Below are positions 51,095-60,446 of a stretch of DNA of 64,000 nucleotides, piece after piece (the stretch's first letter is position 1; each line of letters begins with the position of its first letter). The DNA lies in the NCBI RefSeq assembly GCF_007570835.1, contig NZ_SUNC01000001.1, positions 1,426,001-1,490,000 on the forward strand, read 5' to 3'. This DNA comes from Croceicoccus sediminis (GTDB lineage: Bacteria > Pseudomonadota > Alphaproteobacteria > Sphingomonadales > Sphingomonadaceae). The notes below the pieces were generated by a model that was not told the origin of the DNA, did no database searches, and was given only the letters and a program-made list of their open reading frames with translations. A program made the translations under genes and the position numbers.

Positions 51095-51809
51095 AGCGAC
51101 GCTCCCGTCCTGAAAAATGGTCCAGCGCCTCTCGGAAATGCGCGGGGCTGAAATCGGGCCAGAGCACGTCGGTGAAGTAAAGCTCCGCATAAGCGGCCTG
51201 CCACAGCAGGAAGTTCGACAGGCGCACTTCGCCGCTGGTGCGGATCAAAAGGTCGAGCGGCGGCATGTCCGCCGTGTCGAGATTGCGGGCAATCGCCTCT
51301 TCGGTGATCTCACCCTCTGCTGCGGCGGCCCGCGCCGCGCGCACGATTTCCGCCTGCGCGCCGTAATTCAGCGCGATGGCCAGCGTGATCTTGTCATTGC
51401 CTGCGGTGCGCGCCAGCGCCCCGTCGATCAGTTCGACCGCTTCTTCGTCGAAAACCGAATAATCGCCCACGATCTTCAGCTTCACCCCGCCCTCGGCGAT
51501 CTCGTCCAGGTCGTTGCGGATGAAGTGCTTCATCAGTGCGGTCAGGTCCGCGATCTCGTCCGCCGGGCGGCCCCAGTTCTCGGTGCTGAAGGCATAGAGC
51601 GTCAGCGCCTCGACCGGATTCTCGCGCAGCGAACGCACAAGCTTGCGAACCGCTTCGACGCCCTTCTTGTGGCCCATCGCGCGCGGCAGCAGGCGCTTTT
51701 TCGCCCAGCGCCCGTTGCCGTCCATGATGATCGCGACATGGCGGGGGCCGCCACGCGGCCCCGCGCCAGAACCCGACGCCGGCGCCTTCGAGGGCGCGGG
51801 ATTGCTCAC
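51081..51809 (-). CDS. uppS: Isoprenyl (undecaprenyl) diphosphate synthase
   Basis: A 242-residue cis-prenyltransferase: [16 protein letters not shown] holds the catalytic Asp and phosphate-binding residues, and S-T-E-N-W-x-R-P and R-T-S-G-E[10 protein letters not shown] follow. It makes the C55 lipid carrier for peptidoglycan. The first 22 residues are a Pro/Ala/Gly-rich extension. The ATG at 51809 overlaps the frr stop. Confidence 0.96.
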   Translation of the reverse strand: MSNPAPSKAPASGSGAGPRGGPRHVAIIMDGNGRWAKKRLLPRAMGHKKGVEAVRKLVRSLRENPVEALTLYAFSTENWGRPADEIADLTALMKHFIRNDLDEIAEGGVKLKIVGDYSVFDEEAVELIDGALARTAGNDKITLAIALNYGAQAEIVRAARAAAAEGEITEEAIARNLDTADMPPLDLLIRTSGEVRLSNFLLWQAAYAELYFTDVLWPDFSPAHFREALDHFSGRERRYGGR

Positions 51810-52363
51810 TGGGTGAGGATTTCCTTTTCCTTCGCCTCTGCGGCCTTGTCGGCCTCGGCGACGTACTTGTCGGTCAGCTTCTGGACCTCTTCCTCGGACC
51901 GCTTGCGCTCGTCCTCGGAGATTTCCTTCTTCTTCTCGTCTTCCTTGAGCGATTCCATGCCGTCACGACGCACGTTGCGGATCGCGATCTTGGCCTGCTC
52001 GGCATATTTGCCGGCCAGCTTGGCGAGATCCTTGCGACGCTCCTCGGTCAGGTCGGGCATCGGCAGGCGCAGCGTCTGGCCATCGATCATCGGGTTGAGG
52101 CCGAGGTTCGCATGGGCAATGCCCTTTTCGACCGCGGTGACGTTCGACTTGTCCCACACCTGCACCGACAGCATGCGCGGTTCGGGCGCGGAGACGGTGG
52201 CCACCTGGTTCAGCGGCATCATCGCGCCATAGACCTCGACCACCACGGGATCGAGCAGCGAGACGTTGGCGCGGCCGGTGCGCAGGCCGGAAAGGTCGCT
52301 CTTCAACGATTCGACGGCGCCGTTCATGCGGCGTTCGATGTCGGCCTTCTCATATTTGGCCAT
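51806..52363 (-). CDS. frr: Ribosome recycling factor
   Basis: A 185-residue [23 protein letters not shown], the [13 protein letters not shown] motif, and a charged C-terminal three-helix bundle ([20 protein letters not shown]). With EF-G it splits post-termination ribosomes. It lies 24 bp after pyrH and overlaps uppS by four bases, so it is part of the pyrH-frr-uppS-cdsA-dxr-rseP unit. Confidence 0.97.
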   Translation of the reverse strand: MAKYEKADIERRMNGAVESLKSDLSGLRTGRANVSLLDPVVVEVYGAMMPLNQVATVSAPEPRMLSVQVWDKSNVTAVEKGIAHANLGLNPMIDGQTLRLPMPDLTEERRKDLAKLAGKYAEQAKIAIRNVRRDGMESLKEDEKKKEISEDERKRSEEEVQKLTDKYVAEADKAAEAKEKEILTQ

Positions 52364-52387
52364 GATCGGTCCTCTCTAAATCAAGCT

Positions 52388-53119
52388 TCAGGCCCGGCGC
52401 AGTTCGGTCCGGACGATGGTCTGGGTGCCTTCCCCGGCAAGCACGCGGGCAAGATTGCCGCGTTCGCGGATGGAGAAGACGACGATGGGGATGTCGTTGT
52501 CGCGGCACAAGGCCACGGCGCTTGCGTCCATGACTTTCAGGTTGTCCGCAAGCACGGTGTCGTAGTCGATATGGTCGAAGCGCGTGGCCGTCGGATCCTT
52601 TTTCGGATCGGCATTGTAGACGCCGTCGACGCTGGTGCCCTTGAACAGGGCGTCGCACTTCATTTCGGCGGCCCGCAGCGCGGCGCCGGAATCGGTGGTG
52701 AAATAAGGGGCGCCCACACCTGCGGCGAAAATGACCACGCGGCCCTTTTCCAGATGCCGTTCGGCGCGGCGGCGGATCACCGGTTCGCAGACCTGATCCA
52801 TTTGGATCGCGGACTGCACGCGGGTTTCGACGCCCAGCTTTTCCAGCGCGGACTGCATGGCCAGCGCATTCATCACGGTGGCCAGCATGCCCATGTAATC
52901 GGCCTGCGCACGGTCCATGCCCTGGGCTGCGCCCGCCATGCCGCGGAAGATGTTGCCGCCGCCGATGACGAGACAGATTTCCAGCCCCGTTTCCTTGGCC
53001 GCCTTCACCTCCGCCGCCAGCTTGGCGACGAAGTCGGTATCGATGCCAAACTGCTGATCGCCCATCAGCACCTCGCCCGAAAGTTTCAGGAGAATACGCT
53101 TGGTGTCGGCAAGAAGCAT
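52388..53119 (-). CDS. pyrH: UMP kinase
   Basis: A 243-residue bacterial UMP kinase: [29 protein letters not shown], and [12 protein letters not shown] with K-K-D-P-T-A nearby. The ATG at 53119 starts MLLADTKR; no clear Shine-Dalgarno is visible. In most alphaproteobacteria pyrH directly follows tsf; here about 3.2 kb of other genes lie between them. Confidence 0.96.
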   Translation of the reverse strand: MLLADTKRILLKLSGEVLMGDQQFGIDTDFVAKLAAEVKAAKETGLEICLVIGGGNIFRGMAGAAQGMDRAQADYMGMLATVMNALAMQSALEKLGVETRVQSAIQMDQVCEPVIRRRAERHLEKGRVVIFAAGVGAPYFTTDSGAALRAAEMKCDALFKGTSVDGVYNADPKKDPTATRFDHIDYDTVLADNLKVMDASAVALCRDNDIPIVVFSIRERGNLARVLAGEGTQTIVRTELRRA

Positions 53120-53236
53120 GGCAGAAGGAGTTCTCGAATTGGTGAGGGGCCGCCTTGCCTTAGTGTCGCAGGCGCCCGATGCCAAGCGCGCTTTGCCCGA
53201 AATCACCGCCCGGGAAGGGCAGCGCGCCCGACAGGC

Positions 53237-53497
53237 TCATCCCGCGGCGCGGCGGCCCCTTGCCCAGCGCCACAGGCCCCAGACGATCGCGATGTTGAAA
53301 AGCGGCGCCAGCACGCCAGCCAAGGGACCGGCCAGCCCCAACCGGTCCAGCAGGATGTTCCACGGCAGCCCCAGCGGCACGAGGAACACTCCGGCAAGCG
53401 GGTCCTCAGCCTGCCCGAACAGTCCGAACGTGCCCACGATCAGCAGCGCAAGCGCCGCAAGGTAAAGCACGACATAGATACTCAGCAGCCACTTCAT
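53237..53497 (-). CDS. Small membrane protein, paralogue A
   Basis: An 86-residue protein with two or three predicted helices: MKWLLSIYVVLYLAALALL, then DPLAGVFLVPLGLPWNILLD, and a last helix ending I-A-I-V-W-G-L-W-R-W. It is clearly homologous to the 87-residue protein at 54229-54492 (shared M-K-W-L, Y-L-A-A-L, D/E-P-L-A-G-x-F-L, G-x-P-W-N and a C-terminal N-x-x-I-x-W). Function unknown. Together with its copy it brackets the CMD-like gene. Confidence 0.7.
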   Translation of the reverse strand: MKWLLSIYVVLYLAALALLIVGTFGLFGQAEDPLAGVFLVPLGLPWNILLDRLGLAGPLAGVLAPLFNIAIVWGLWRWARGRRAAG

Positions 53498-53546
53498 CGC
53501 GGCAAGTCCCCCGTTATCATCCGACGCGGGGGACCCTTAGCAGCTT

Positions 53547-54086
53547 TCAGGCCGCCTCGGTAAGAGGGCCGCCGATGCTGCACGCCATGTCGACGCCCAG
53601 CACGTGTGCGACGCGCCCCATCGCCATCCATGCGGCGGTGGCATAAGTCAATTCGACGATCTCGGCATCGCTGAGGTGCTGCTTCAATTCGGCCCAGAAA
53701 GCCTCGTCCGTAGCAAGACCGCGCGGGTCTTCGCCCATGCGCTGGGAATAGCGCACGGCGATCCGTTCGCGATCCGACAGGGCCGAAAGGTCGCCGTTGA
53801 GAACGGCCTGGTACATGTCCTCGTCGGGATGTTCGTCCTGTTCCAGAACGCCGGCATCGAGCCCGATCGCGCGAAGATCGCGTTCGGAGCGCCAGTTCTT
53901 GCACACGACGCAGCCATTGATGACGGCGGTCGCGATGCGGCAGGCCTCGAACATGCGCAGCGGCAACGTCGAAAACCGATAGGGCGACATGGCGAACTTG
54001 TCCGCCGCCGCGATGATTTCAGGCGAATACTGCGCCGCAAGGCTGGGAATCGGGGAATCGGGCTGTGGGTCGAGTGCTACGCGCAT
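53547..54086 (-). CDS. Carboxymuconolactone decarboxylase/AhpD-fold protein
   Basis: A 179-residue CMD-family protein. The C-x-x-C redox pair is in INGCVVCKNWRSE, and the helical core continues with ADKFAMSPYRF and A-E-I-V-E-L-T-Y-A-T-A-A-W. The ATG at 54086 follows GGAGAGAG; the longer open frame upstream crosses the operator and is not used. Operator copy 11 lies 116 bp upstream. Members are peroxidase-linked disulfide reductases, or decarboxylases in aromatic degradation. It is the one catabolic-regulon gene located among the housekeeping genes. Confidence 0.82.
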   Translation of the reverse strand: MRVALDPQPDSPIPSLAAQYSPEIIAAADKFAMSPYRFSTLPLRMFEACRIATAVINGCVVCKNWRSERDLRAIGLDAGVLEQDEHPDEDMYQAVLNGDLSALSDRERIAVRYSQRMGEDPRGLATDEAFWAELKQHLSDAEIVELTYATAAWMAMGRVAHVLGVDMACSIGGPLTEAA

Positions 54087-54201
54087 GATGCTCTCTCCGA
54101 TAAGCGGGGCCCTCGTTTCCGTGGCTTTCGGACCGGACCCTCGTTTCGGGCGGCGGACCGCCGCTCCGTTCGCGTGCAAGGCTACGCGAGGTGCAGAAAG
54201 A

Positions 54202-54217
54202 GTCAATCATGTATGTT
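54202..54217. promoter_or_regulatory. Palindromic operator, copy 11
   Basis: Core GTCAAT-CATG-TATGTT before a T tract. It lies between the CMD-like gene and the second small membrane protein gene, 11.7 kb from the nearest other copy, and ties this insertion to the catabolic regulon. Confidence 0.72.
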
Positions 54218-54228
54218 TTTTATCATCC

Positions 54229-54492
54229 CTAGTCCTCGCGACTGGCGATGAGATCGGCCGCAAGCCAGAGAATGCCGACGTTAATCGCCGGAACCAGCAT
54301 GAAGGCGAGCGAACCTGTCGCCCCATCGGCATCGAAGAACATGTTCCACGGCATGCCAATGTAGGCAAGGAAGATACCGGCAAGCGGCTCCTCTCCCGAT
54401 CCCGTCGTCCCGATATAACCCAGCGTTGCCGCGAGGTAGAGTCCCAGCGCCGCGAGGTAGACCGCAGTAAAAAGCCGAACCAGCCACTTCAT
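54229..54492 (-). CDS. Small membrane protein, paralogue B
   Basis: An 87-residue membrane protein (MKWLVRLFTAVYLAALGL, then EEPLAGIFLAYIGMPWNMFF and a last helix with I-L-W-L-A-A). It is the homologue of 53237-53497. The ATG at 54492 follows a G-rich SD. A longer frame exists upstream but lacks support. The direct repetition on both sides of the CMD-like gene suggests the CMD gene inserted into, or was trapped between, a tandem pair. Function unknown. Confidence 0.7.
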   Translation of the reverse strand: MKWLVRLFTAVYLAALGLYLAATLGYIGTTGSGEEPLAGIFLAYIGMPWNMFFDADGATGSLAFMLVPAINVGILWLAADLIASRED

Positions 54493-54581
54493 GACCGTTC
54501 CCCCCGAACGATCGCGACCCTCAAAATCGATCATACCAGATCGGCGCCTCGCCATGAAGTGTTGAGGCGCAGGCCTGCAGT

Positions 54582-56129
54582 TTACCCGACTTCGGGCACC
54601 TCGTTTTCCTCGACAGGAACGTAGACCTTCCAGTCGACATGCAGCGGTTGACCTTCCGGTGCATCATCAAGCTGAGCGGCTAAGAAAGACGCAGCACTTG
54701 TCAGGCCGCCTCCGTGCGGGTCCGAAGTTAGCGACTTCACCAGTTCCGAGGCCAGCGCGATCTTTCCTTCCATCGCCAACATCTGGACAAGTTCGAACCA
54801 AAGCGACTTGTCATAGGGAGCCAGGATGGCGGCACGCTCCAGACCGTGCCGAGCGGTTTCGCTTGGCGGAAGGCCACGATCCTCGAAACTTCGATAGTAA
54901 AAGATCAGCGGGATCGGATGGTCATTCTCGATCCTGTTGAGCGCCGTGAACGCCGCAATCGCGATATTGTAAAGCTCCGCCCGATCTTCGCCGGATGCTG
55001 CATTTTCCGCCTTGCGATAAAGAGCATAGCCCTTCTGAACATGCGCGTTGACGAGTGTGGAATCCAGCGCGAGCGCCTTGTCCGCAGCCGCGATCGCCGC
55101 GTCATCGAACCCTGCGTCGAATTCGGCCTCAGCCAGCGCGGAAAGAACGCCCGGATCGCCGGGATACTCTGCCGCAATCCGGCGCGCATCCTCGACAAGC
55201 TCTGCTGCGGCTTCATCATCAACGCCGTTTCTCGAGCGGATATGCAGGGGCATCATCTCGTCCATACCCTCCGACAGCGTCCGGATCGTAATCGGTCCAA
55301 CGCGGGTCATCTCGCTATTCAGAAAAAATGTCTTCATGCGCCGTTTGCGCAAATAGGAATCAAGATCCTTGTCCAACTGTTCCAGGCTGCCAAACGCGTG
55401 CTGTGCCGCGGGCAGAGCAGCCATCCCCTGCGCCAGCGCAGACCAGTAGGCGGCAAGCTGTCCTCGCCGCGCATCATCGAAAGTGAGCATGTGATAGAGA
55501 AGCCAGCTTCGGCCATAGAATGCGTCGAAACCGCGGTGCTCCTTCGACCGGTATTTCTCCTCGTCAAGAAGTTCTTCAATCGACACCTGCGCAGCACGCA
55601 TCAGTTCGTAAGCGCGATGGTTGGCGGGCCTGCCGATGGACAATTCGCCGCTGTTCTTGAATTCGGCAGAAGCAAAGAACTCGGCCCCACCCTCGCTCAA
55701 CCAGCGGGGCATCGCCCGGCTCGACTTCGAGATCATGAAATGGTGCGCATATTCGTGGAGGAGCACGCCCTGTGACCGGCTTGTGCTCGATGTTCGCAAG
55801 TCTGGAACGAAGGCCACTGTATTGCCTGCCGCGGGCCTGTAATATCCGACGATAAATTGTGCGCCAGCTCCATAGAGGTCCTGCACTTCATCCTCGTCTC
55901 CGACGTCGTAGATCGTCACCCGGTTCGATGGACTCGGTATCGACGGCTGCGTATTGGTGAGCAGTTCCATCGCGGAATGGTAGCGTTCGAGGTTTTCCGA
56001 AAACCTCCTGAGCGTCCGTTCCGAACTCTGGGAATAAATCACGAAGTGATCGCTGCTGGCTTCGCGCCATTTTGCCTGAGCAGGAACGGCAAAAAGCACA
56101 GCAAGGCACAAAATCAAAAAATACCGCAA
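54582..56129 (-). CDS. Peptidase-MA-like metalloprotease with C-terminal TPR region
   Basis: A 515-residue protein with a signal peptide (LILCLAVLFAVPAQA). A gluzincin-type zinc motif H125-E-Y-A-H129 is followed by W-L-S-E-G-G-A-E, the third ligand (E146). The C-terminal half is helical with TPR-like repeats (FDDAAIAAADKALALDSTLVNAHVQKGYALYRK). Predicted to act in the periplasm on proteins or peptidoglycan-linked peptides; the substrate is unknown. It appears less GC-rich than its neighbours. It lies between the small membrane proteins and tsf, separated from tsf by a clear terminator. Confidence 0.75.
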   Translation of the reverse strand: MRYFLILCLAVLFAVPAQAKWREASSDHFVIYSQSSERTLRRFSENLERYHSAMELLTNTQPSIPSPSNRVTIYDVGDEDEVQDLYGAGAQFIVGYYRPAAGNTVAFVPDLRTSSTSRSQGVLLHEYAHHFMISKSSRAMPRWLSEGGAEFFASAEFKNSGELSIGRPANHRAYELMRAAQVSIEELLDEEKYRSKEHRGFDAFYGRSWLLYHMLTFDDARRGQLAAYWSALAQGMAALPAAQHAFGSLEQLDKDLDSYLRKRRMKTFFLNSEMTRVGPITIRTLSEGMDEMMPLHIRSRNGVDDEAAAELVEDARRIAAEYPGDPGVLSALAEAEFDAGFDDAAIAAADKALALDSTLVNAHVQKGYALYRKAENAASGEDRAELYNIAIAAFTALNRIENDHPIPLIFYYRSFEDRGLPPSETARHGLERAAILAPYDKSLWFELVQMLAMEGKIALASELVKSLTSDPHGGGLTSAASFLAAQLDDAPEGQPLHVDWKVYVPVEENEVPEVG

Positions 56130-56228
56130 GTTGAGACCCCGAACTTTGCCTACGCAACTCGTAGGCCAATCTGAAACACTGGAACAAGGGTCTGATCCGT
56201 CTTTTCCAATTCTACACGGCTGGAAACC

Positions 56229-56266
56229 AAAAAGGGCCGGAAAACCCGCAGGTCTTCCGGCCCTTT
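56229..56266 (-). terminator. Rho-independent terminator after tsf
   Basis: A perfect 12-bp stem (AAAGGGCCGGAA at 56231-56242 and its complement at 56255-56266) with a 12-base loop. On the minus strand five T residues follow. It ends the rpsB-tsf unit. Confidence 0.9.
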
Positions 56267-56292
56267 CATAAAGCCTTGCAAGGCGTAAGCGA

Positions 56293-57216
56293 TCAGCCGC
56301 CGACGGCAGCTGCGACTTCTGCTGCGAAGTCGCTTTCTTCCTTTTCGATGCCTTCGCCCAGCTGGAAGCGGACGTAGTCCTTCAGCACGATCTTCGCGCC
56401 TGCATCCTTGCCAGCCTGGTCGACCACCTGCTGGATCGGAGTCTTGTTGTCCATGACGAAGACCTGCGAGAGCAGTGCGTTTTCCTTGGCGTACTTGGCG
56501 ACGGCGCCTTCGACCATCTTTTCCTGAACGTTCTCGGGCTTGCCGCTTTCGGCCGCCTTTTCGCGCGCGATCGCACGCTCACGCTCGATCACTTCGGCGT
56601 CGAGGCCTTCAGCGGTCAGCGCCTGCGGGAAAGCGGCGGCGATGTGCATCGCCAGCTGCTTGCCGAGGCCTTCAAGAAGATCGGTCGCAGCTTCCGATTC
56701 CAGCGCGACGAGAACACCGATCTTGCCAAGGTTCGGCGCAGCGGCGTTGTGCACGTAGGGAACGACGACGCCCTGATCGACCGAAACGGTCTTCATGCGG
56801 CGAACCTGCTGGTTCTCACCGATGGTGGCGACATTGTCGGTCAGCTTGTCGGAGACGGTACCGCCGGTCGGATAGGCTGCTGCCTTGAGCGCTTCGACGT
56901 CATCACCATCCACGCCCAGCGCAACTTCAGTGGTCTTGCGCACGAAGTCCTGGAACTGATCGTTCTTGGCAACGAAGTCCGTTTCCGAGTTCACTTCGAC
57001 GGCAACGCCCTTGGTGCCTTCGACGGCCACGCCGACGAGGCCCTCTGCCGCGGTGCGGCTGGACTTCTTGGCGGCGGCGGCAAGGCCCTTGGCGCGCAGG
57101 AAGTCGACGGCGGCTTCGAGATCGCCGTTCGTTTCTTCCAGTGCCTTCTTGCAATCCATCATGCCCGCGCCGGTCTTTTCGCGCAGGTTCTTCACGTCAG
57201 CGGCGGTGTAAGCCAT
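56293..57216 (-). CDS. tsf: Elongation factor Ts
   Basis: A 307-residue EF-Ts: [20 protein letters not shown] and D-C-K-K-A-L form the N-terminal UBA-like domain, and the T-D-F-V-A-K-N motif the EF-Tu contact. It catalyses nucleotide exchange on EF-Tu. It follows rpsB by 130 bp that contain a hairpin at 57293-57330, and ends before a strong terminator. Confidence 0.98.
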   Translation of the reverse strand: MAYTAADVKNLREKTGAGMMDCKKALEETNGDLEAAVDFLRAKGLAAAAKKSSRTAAEGLVGVAVEGTKGVAVEVNSETDFVAKNDQFQDFVRKTTEVALGVDGDDVEALKAAAYPTGGTVSDKLTDNVATIGENQQVRRMKTVSVDQGVVVPYVHNAAAPNLGKIGVLVALESEAATDLLEGLGKQLAMHIAAAFPQALTAEGLDAEVIERERAIAREKAAESGKPENVQEKMVEGAVAKYAKENALLSQVFVMDNKTPIQQVVDQAGKDAGAKIVLKDYVRFQLGEGIEKEESDFAAEVAAAVGG

Positions 57217-57292
57217 CGCGTCGTTCCTCTTTCATTTGGATGTGCTGCCGGGCGGCAGCGGATGCGGCCCGGCGCACGAAACATCAAAACAT

Positions 57293-57330
57293 GACGGGGG
57301 CATGACGCGCCCTGGCGCGTGAACCCCGTC
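57293..57330 (-). terminator. Hairpin in the rpsB-tsf gap (attenuator or partial terminator)
   Basis: Arms GACGGGG (57293-57299) and CCCCGTC (57324-57330), extended by an inner ACGCG/CGCGT pair. On the minus strand a T-rich stretch follows. Probably tunes the rpsB to tsf ratio; it could be only an mRNA structure. Confidence 0.55.
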
Positions 57331-57346
57331 AGAAGGCAGTAATGCC

Positions 57347-58099
<753 letters not shown>

Positions 58100-58350
58100 A
58101 GTCATTTCCTTTCCGGTTGAGCCTCTGGAAGACGGATGACCGCGGCGGGACCTGCCCTGCCGTGGCACCGGTATGTGTGCCTTCCATGTGGATTTTGCCT
58201 GCACGTCCGGAATTCGGTGGAATCCGAATCCCTTGGAACAGACGCCGGCGCCCTTAGCGCGGGTGGAGACAAAAGAAAACCCCTGCCGCGCCCACGCCCC
58301 CAAGGGATCCGCCGCGGATCGGGGTTTGCGGCCGACAAGCCGTTCCACCC

Positions 58351-58376
58351 TTGACAGAGTAGAACAAAAAGGGAAC
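58351..58376 (+). promoter_or_regulatory. LexA-box-like element with a TTGACA -35
   Basis: TTGACA (58351-58356) is followed by GAAC-N7-GAAC (58362-58365, 58373-58376), the direct-repeat form of the alphaproteobacterial LexA box. It lies about 100 bp before the small membrane protein gene. Apart from this, the gap 58100-58472 holds the rpsB leader on the other strand and a short inverted repeat near 58306; I see no gene in it. A box of this form is expected by chance once or twice in 64 kb. Confidence 0.5.
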
Positions 58377-58472
58377 AAAGCGAATCAGGAAGACTACTTA
58401 ACCGAGTCGCTTCTTCGCATCGCGCCCCAACCCTTTACCGGAACGGGCGGTGGAACAAAAGGGGGTCATTCA

Positions 58473-58727
58473 ATGTCGGCCATCATTTCCGGTCTCGTCG
58501 CGTTCTTCTTCGTCGCCGCTGCCATGGGTGGCTGCGTGCTCGTCGGAAGCCTGCTGTTCGACCTGCTCCCCGTTCTGCGCAACGGCGACGATCGCCTGCG
58601 CCAGCCGCTCGTCTTTCCTGAAGTGAGCGAAAAACCCGCCGTCCGCACGCCGGCCAATGTCTATCGCATCGCGCCGACCGGACGGGTTGCCCTGCCCGTT
58701 ACTGCGCCGCTGCGCGCTGCCGCCTGA
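58473..58727 (+). CDS. Small single-pass membrane protein, possibly SOS-controlled
   Basis: An 84-residue protein: MSAIISGLVAFFFVAAAMGGC and VLVGSLLFDLLPVL form one hydrophobic helix, followed by a polar cytoplasmic or periplasmic tail (R-L-R-Q-P-L-V-F-P-E-V-S-E-K-P-A). GGGGGTC-type SD before the ATG at 58473; the longer open frame upstream is not convincing. No domain recognised. It converges on pssA with a 29-bp overlap at the ends. A LexA-box-like sequence upstream suggests control by DNA damage, as for the SidA-type division inhibitor of Caulobacter, but the sequences are not visibly related. Confidence 0.62.
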   Translation: MSAIISGLVAFFFVAAAMGGCVLVGSLLFDLLPVLRNGDDRLRQPLVFPEVSEKPAVRTPANVYRIAPTGRVALPVTAPLRAAA

Positions 58728-59529
58728 CCCTGGCGTAACGGAATACGCCCACGGGCAACAACAGCAGGTAGATCCCAGATACGACGACCAGCGTCCACCA
58801 CGGTTCGAGGAACAGGAACGCACCCAGCAGGCCGACCAGCGCGATCAGTTCGAGCCGAACCGAACGGCTCGGCTTGATCGAAGTCCAGCTGAGCGTGGCA
58901 AGGTTAGAGATCATCAGGAACGCGGTGACGATCACCCAAGGGAACACCAGCCAGGGATCACGGAAGATTTCGAGATCCGTCGCCTTCCACAGGTAGAGCG
59001 GCAGGAACGCCACACCGGCACCGACGGGCGCCGGGATCCCCGTCAGGAAACCGGCCGACTTGTGCGGTTGCTCTTCCTCGTCGATCTGCGCGTTGAAGCG
59101 CGCAAGCCGCAACATGCAGCACAGCGCGAGCGCCAGAGCTGCGAACCAGCCAAAGCGGGGCAGGTCCTGAAGCGACCATGCGAAAAGGATAAGCGCGGGC
59201 GCGACGCCAAACGAAAGCGAATCGGCAAGACTGTCGAGTTCGGCACCGAACCGGCTCTGCGCCTTGAGCAAGCGAGCGATCCGCCCGTCGATGCCGTCCA
59301 GCGTCCCGGCGACCAACACGGCAAGAACCGCACGGTCCCAGTCGCCGGCCATGCCGAACCGGATGCCGGTGAGGCCGATGCACAGGGCGGCCGCCGTAAT
59401 CGCGTTGGGCACCACGGCCCGCATCGTCAGGCCACGCGAACGGCGCGAGGGCACCGCGCGTTCGCCATGCGTGACGCGGGGGCCGACATCGCCCGGTTCC
59501 GCCATTCTATCGTCGTGCTCTTGCGTCAC
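58699..59529 (-). CDS. pssA: CDP-diacylglycerol-serine O-phosphatidyltransferase
   Basis: A 276-residue CDP-alcohol phosphatidyltransferase. The signature [26 protein letters not shown] contains the D-G-x2-A-R-x8-G-x3-D-x3-D pattern, and about seven membrane helices follow. It makes phosphatidylserine, decarboxylated by the psd product encoded next to it. I place the start at the GTG that overlaps the psd stop (GTGA), because GGAAGG precedes it; an ATG at 59505 is the alternative. The start of the conserved domain is at R-A-V-V-P-N-A-I-T. Confidence 0.92.
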   Translation of the reverse strand: MTQEHDDRMAEPGDVGPRVTHGERAVPSRRSRGLTMRAVVPNAITAAALCIGLTGIRFGMAGDWDRAVLAVLVAGTLDGIDGRIARLLKAQSRFGAELDSLADSLSFGVAPALILFAWSLQDLPRFGWFAALALALCCMLRLARFNAQIDEEEQPHKSAGFLTGIPAPVGAGVAFLPLYLWKATDLEIFRDPWLVFPWVIVTAFLMISNLATLSWTSIKPSRSVRLELIALVGLLGAFLFLEPWWTLVVVSGIYLLLLPVGVFRYARVRRQRAAAQ

Positions 59530-60275
59530 AGGCGGACACCTTCCAGCATTTGGGTTGCGCCGACTTCGGCGATAATGGTCTCTCCCGCGACGGTTTTTTG
59601 GCCTTTGAGCACTTTCGGCTCGGTCCCGGCGGGAAGGTATATGTCGACGCGGCTGCCAAAGCGGATCAGTCCGACCCGCTGCCCCGTGCCGACCATGTCC
59701 CCCGGCTTCACGAAGGGAACGATGCGACGGGCGACAAGCCCCGCGATCTGCGTAAAGCCGACCTGCACACCGTCCTGACGTTCGACCAGGAAATGTTGAC
59801 GTTCGTTGTCCTCGCTCGCCTTGTCGAGATCGGCGTTGAGGAACTTGCCGGGAATATAGACCACGCGGCGCACCGTGCCCGCGATGGGCGAGCGATTGAT
59901 GTGAACATCGAACACGCTCATGAAAATGGATACGCGGGTAACTGGTTCCGACGACATGCCGCGCGATTCCCCGCCGTCGTCCATCTGCAGTTCTATCGGC
60001 GGCGGAACCTGCGTGATCAAAGTGACCAGCCCGTCCGCGGGCGCGACGATCGCGTTTTCGTCCTGCGGCACGATGCGTAGCGGATCGCGGAAGAAGGCCA
60101 GCACGCCCAGCGTCAGGAAAGCCAGCGGCCAGGCCAGCGTTTCCCATGCCATGACCGCACAGCCCAGCGACGCCGCCGCGGTGATCAAGCCGAATTTCCG
60201 ACCTTCGGGGTGGATCGCAGGCCAGCGCCAGCCAGCTTCGCCGCGTCCGCGGTTGTCGAGAATTTCTCCTGCCAT
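59526..60275 (-). CDS. psd: Phosphatidylserine decarboxylase proenzyme (short form)
   Basis: A 249-residue PSD of the short, archaeal-like type. The self-cleavage site is in [13 protein letters not shown]: the Gly-Ser bond breaks to leave a pyruvoyl alpha chain. [14 protein letters not shown] and [10 protein letters not shown] are conserved. Two N-terminal membrane helices ([15 protein letters not shown] and [12 protein letters not shown]) anchor it. It makes phosphatidylethanolamine. It is upstream of and coupled to pssA. The 171-bp gap to the next gene on the other strand is unremarkable except for a short palindrome. Confidence 0.95.
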   Translation of the reverse strand: MAGEILDNRGRGEAGWRWPAIHPEGRKFGLITAAASLGCAVMAWETLAWPLAFLTLGVLAFFRDPLRIVPQDENAIVAPADGLVTLITQVPPPIELQMDDGGESRGMSSEPVTRVSIFMSVFDVHINRSPIAGTVRRVVYIPGKFLNADLDKASEDNERQHFLVERQDGVQVGFTQIAGLVARRIVPFVKPGDMVGTGQRVGLIRFGSRVDIYLPAGTEPKVLKGQKTVAGETIIAEVGATQMLEGVRL

Positions 60276-60402
60276 CGCCGCTATCTAGAAGGCTGGGCAG
60301 CGAGCGGCAAGCGAAGTCGCGCGTTCAACCGGACGGGCCAACCTCTTCCGCCCTCCCGGAACGCGCCATTTACCAGATACGATAATGCGGTTGCGTTTTA
60401 AG

Positions 60403-60415
60403 TAAGGTATCCTTA
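60403..60415. promoter_or_regulatory. Short palindrome upstream of the third TonB receptor gene
   Basis: TAAGG-TAT-CCTTA, perfect 5-bp arms, in an AT-rich patch 32 bp before the ATG. It may bind the TetR protein encoded at 62710. It does not resemble the 11-copy operator. Confidence 0.35.
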
Positions 60416-60446
60416 TTAGTGCTGCAAAAGCGAGTGGGAGGATGCA

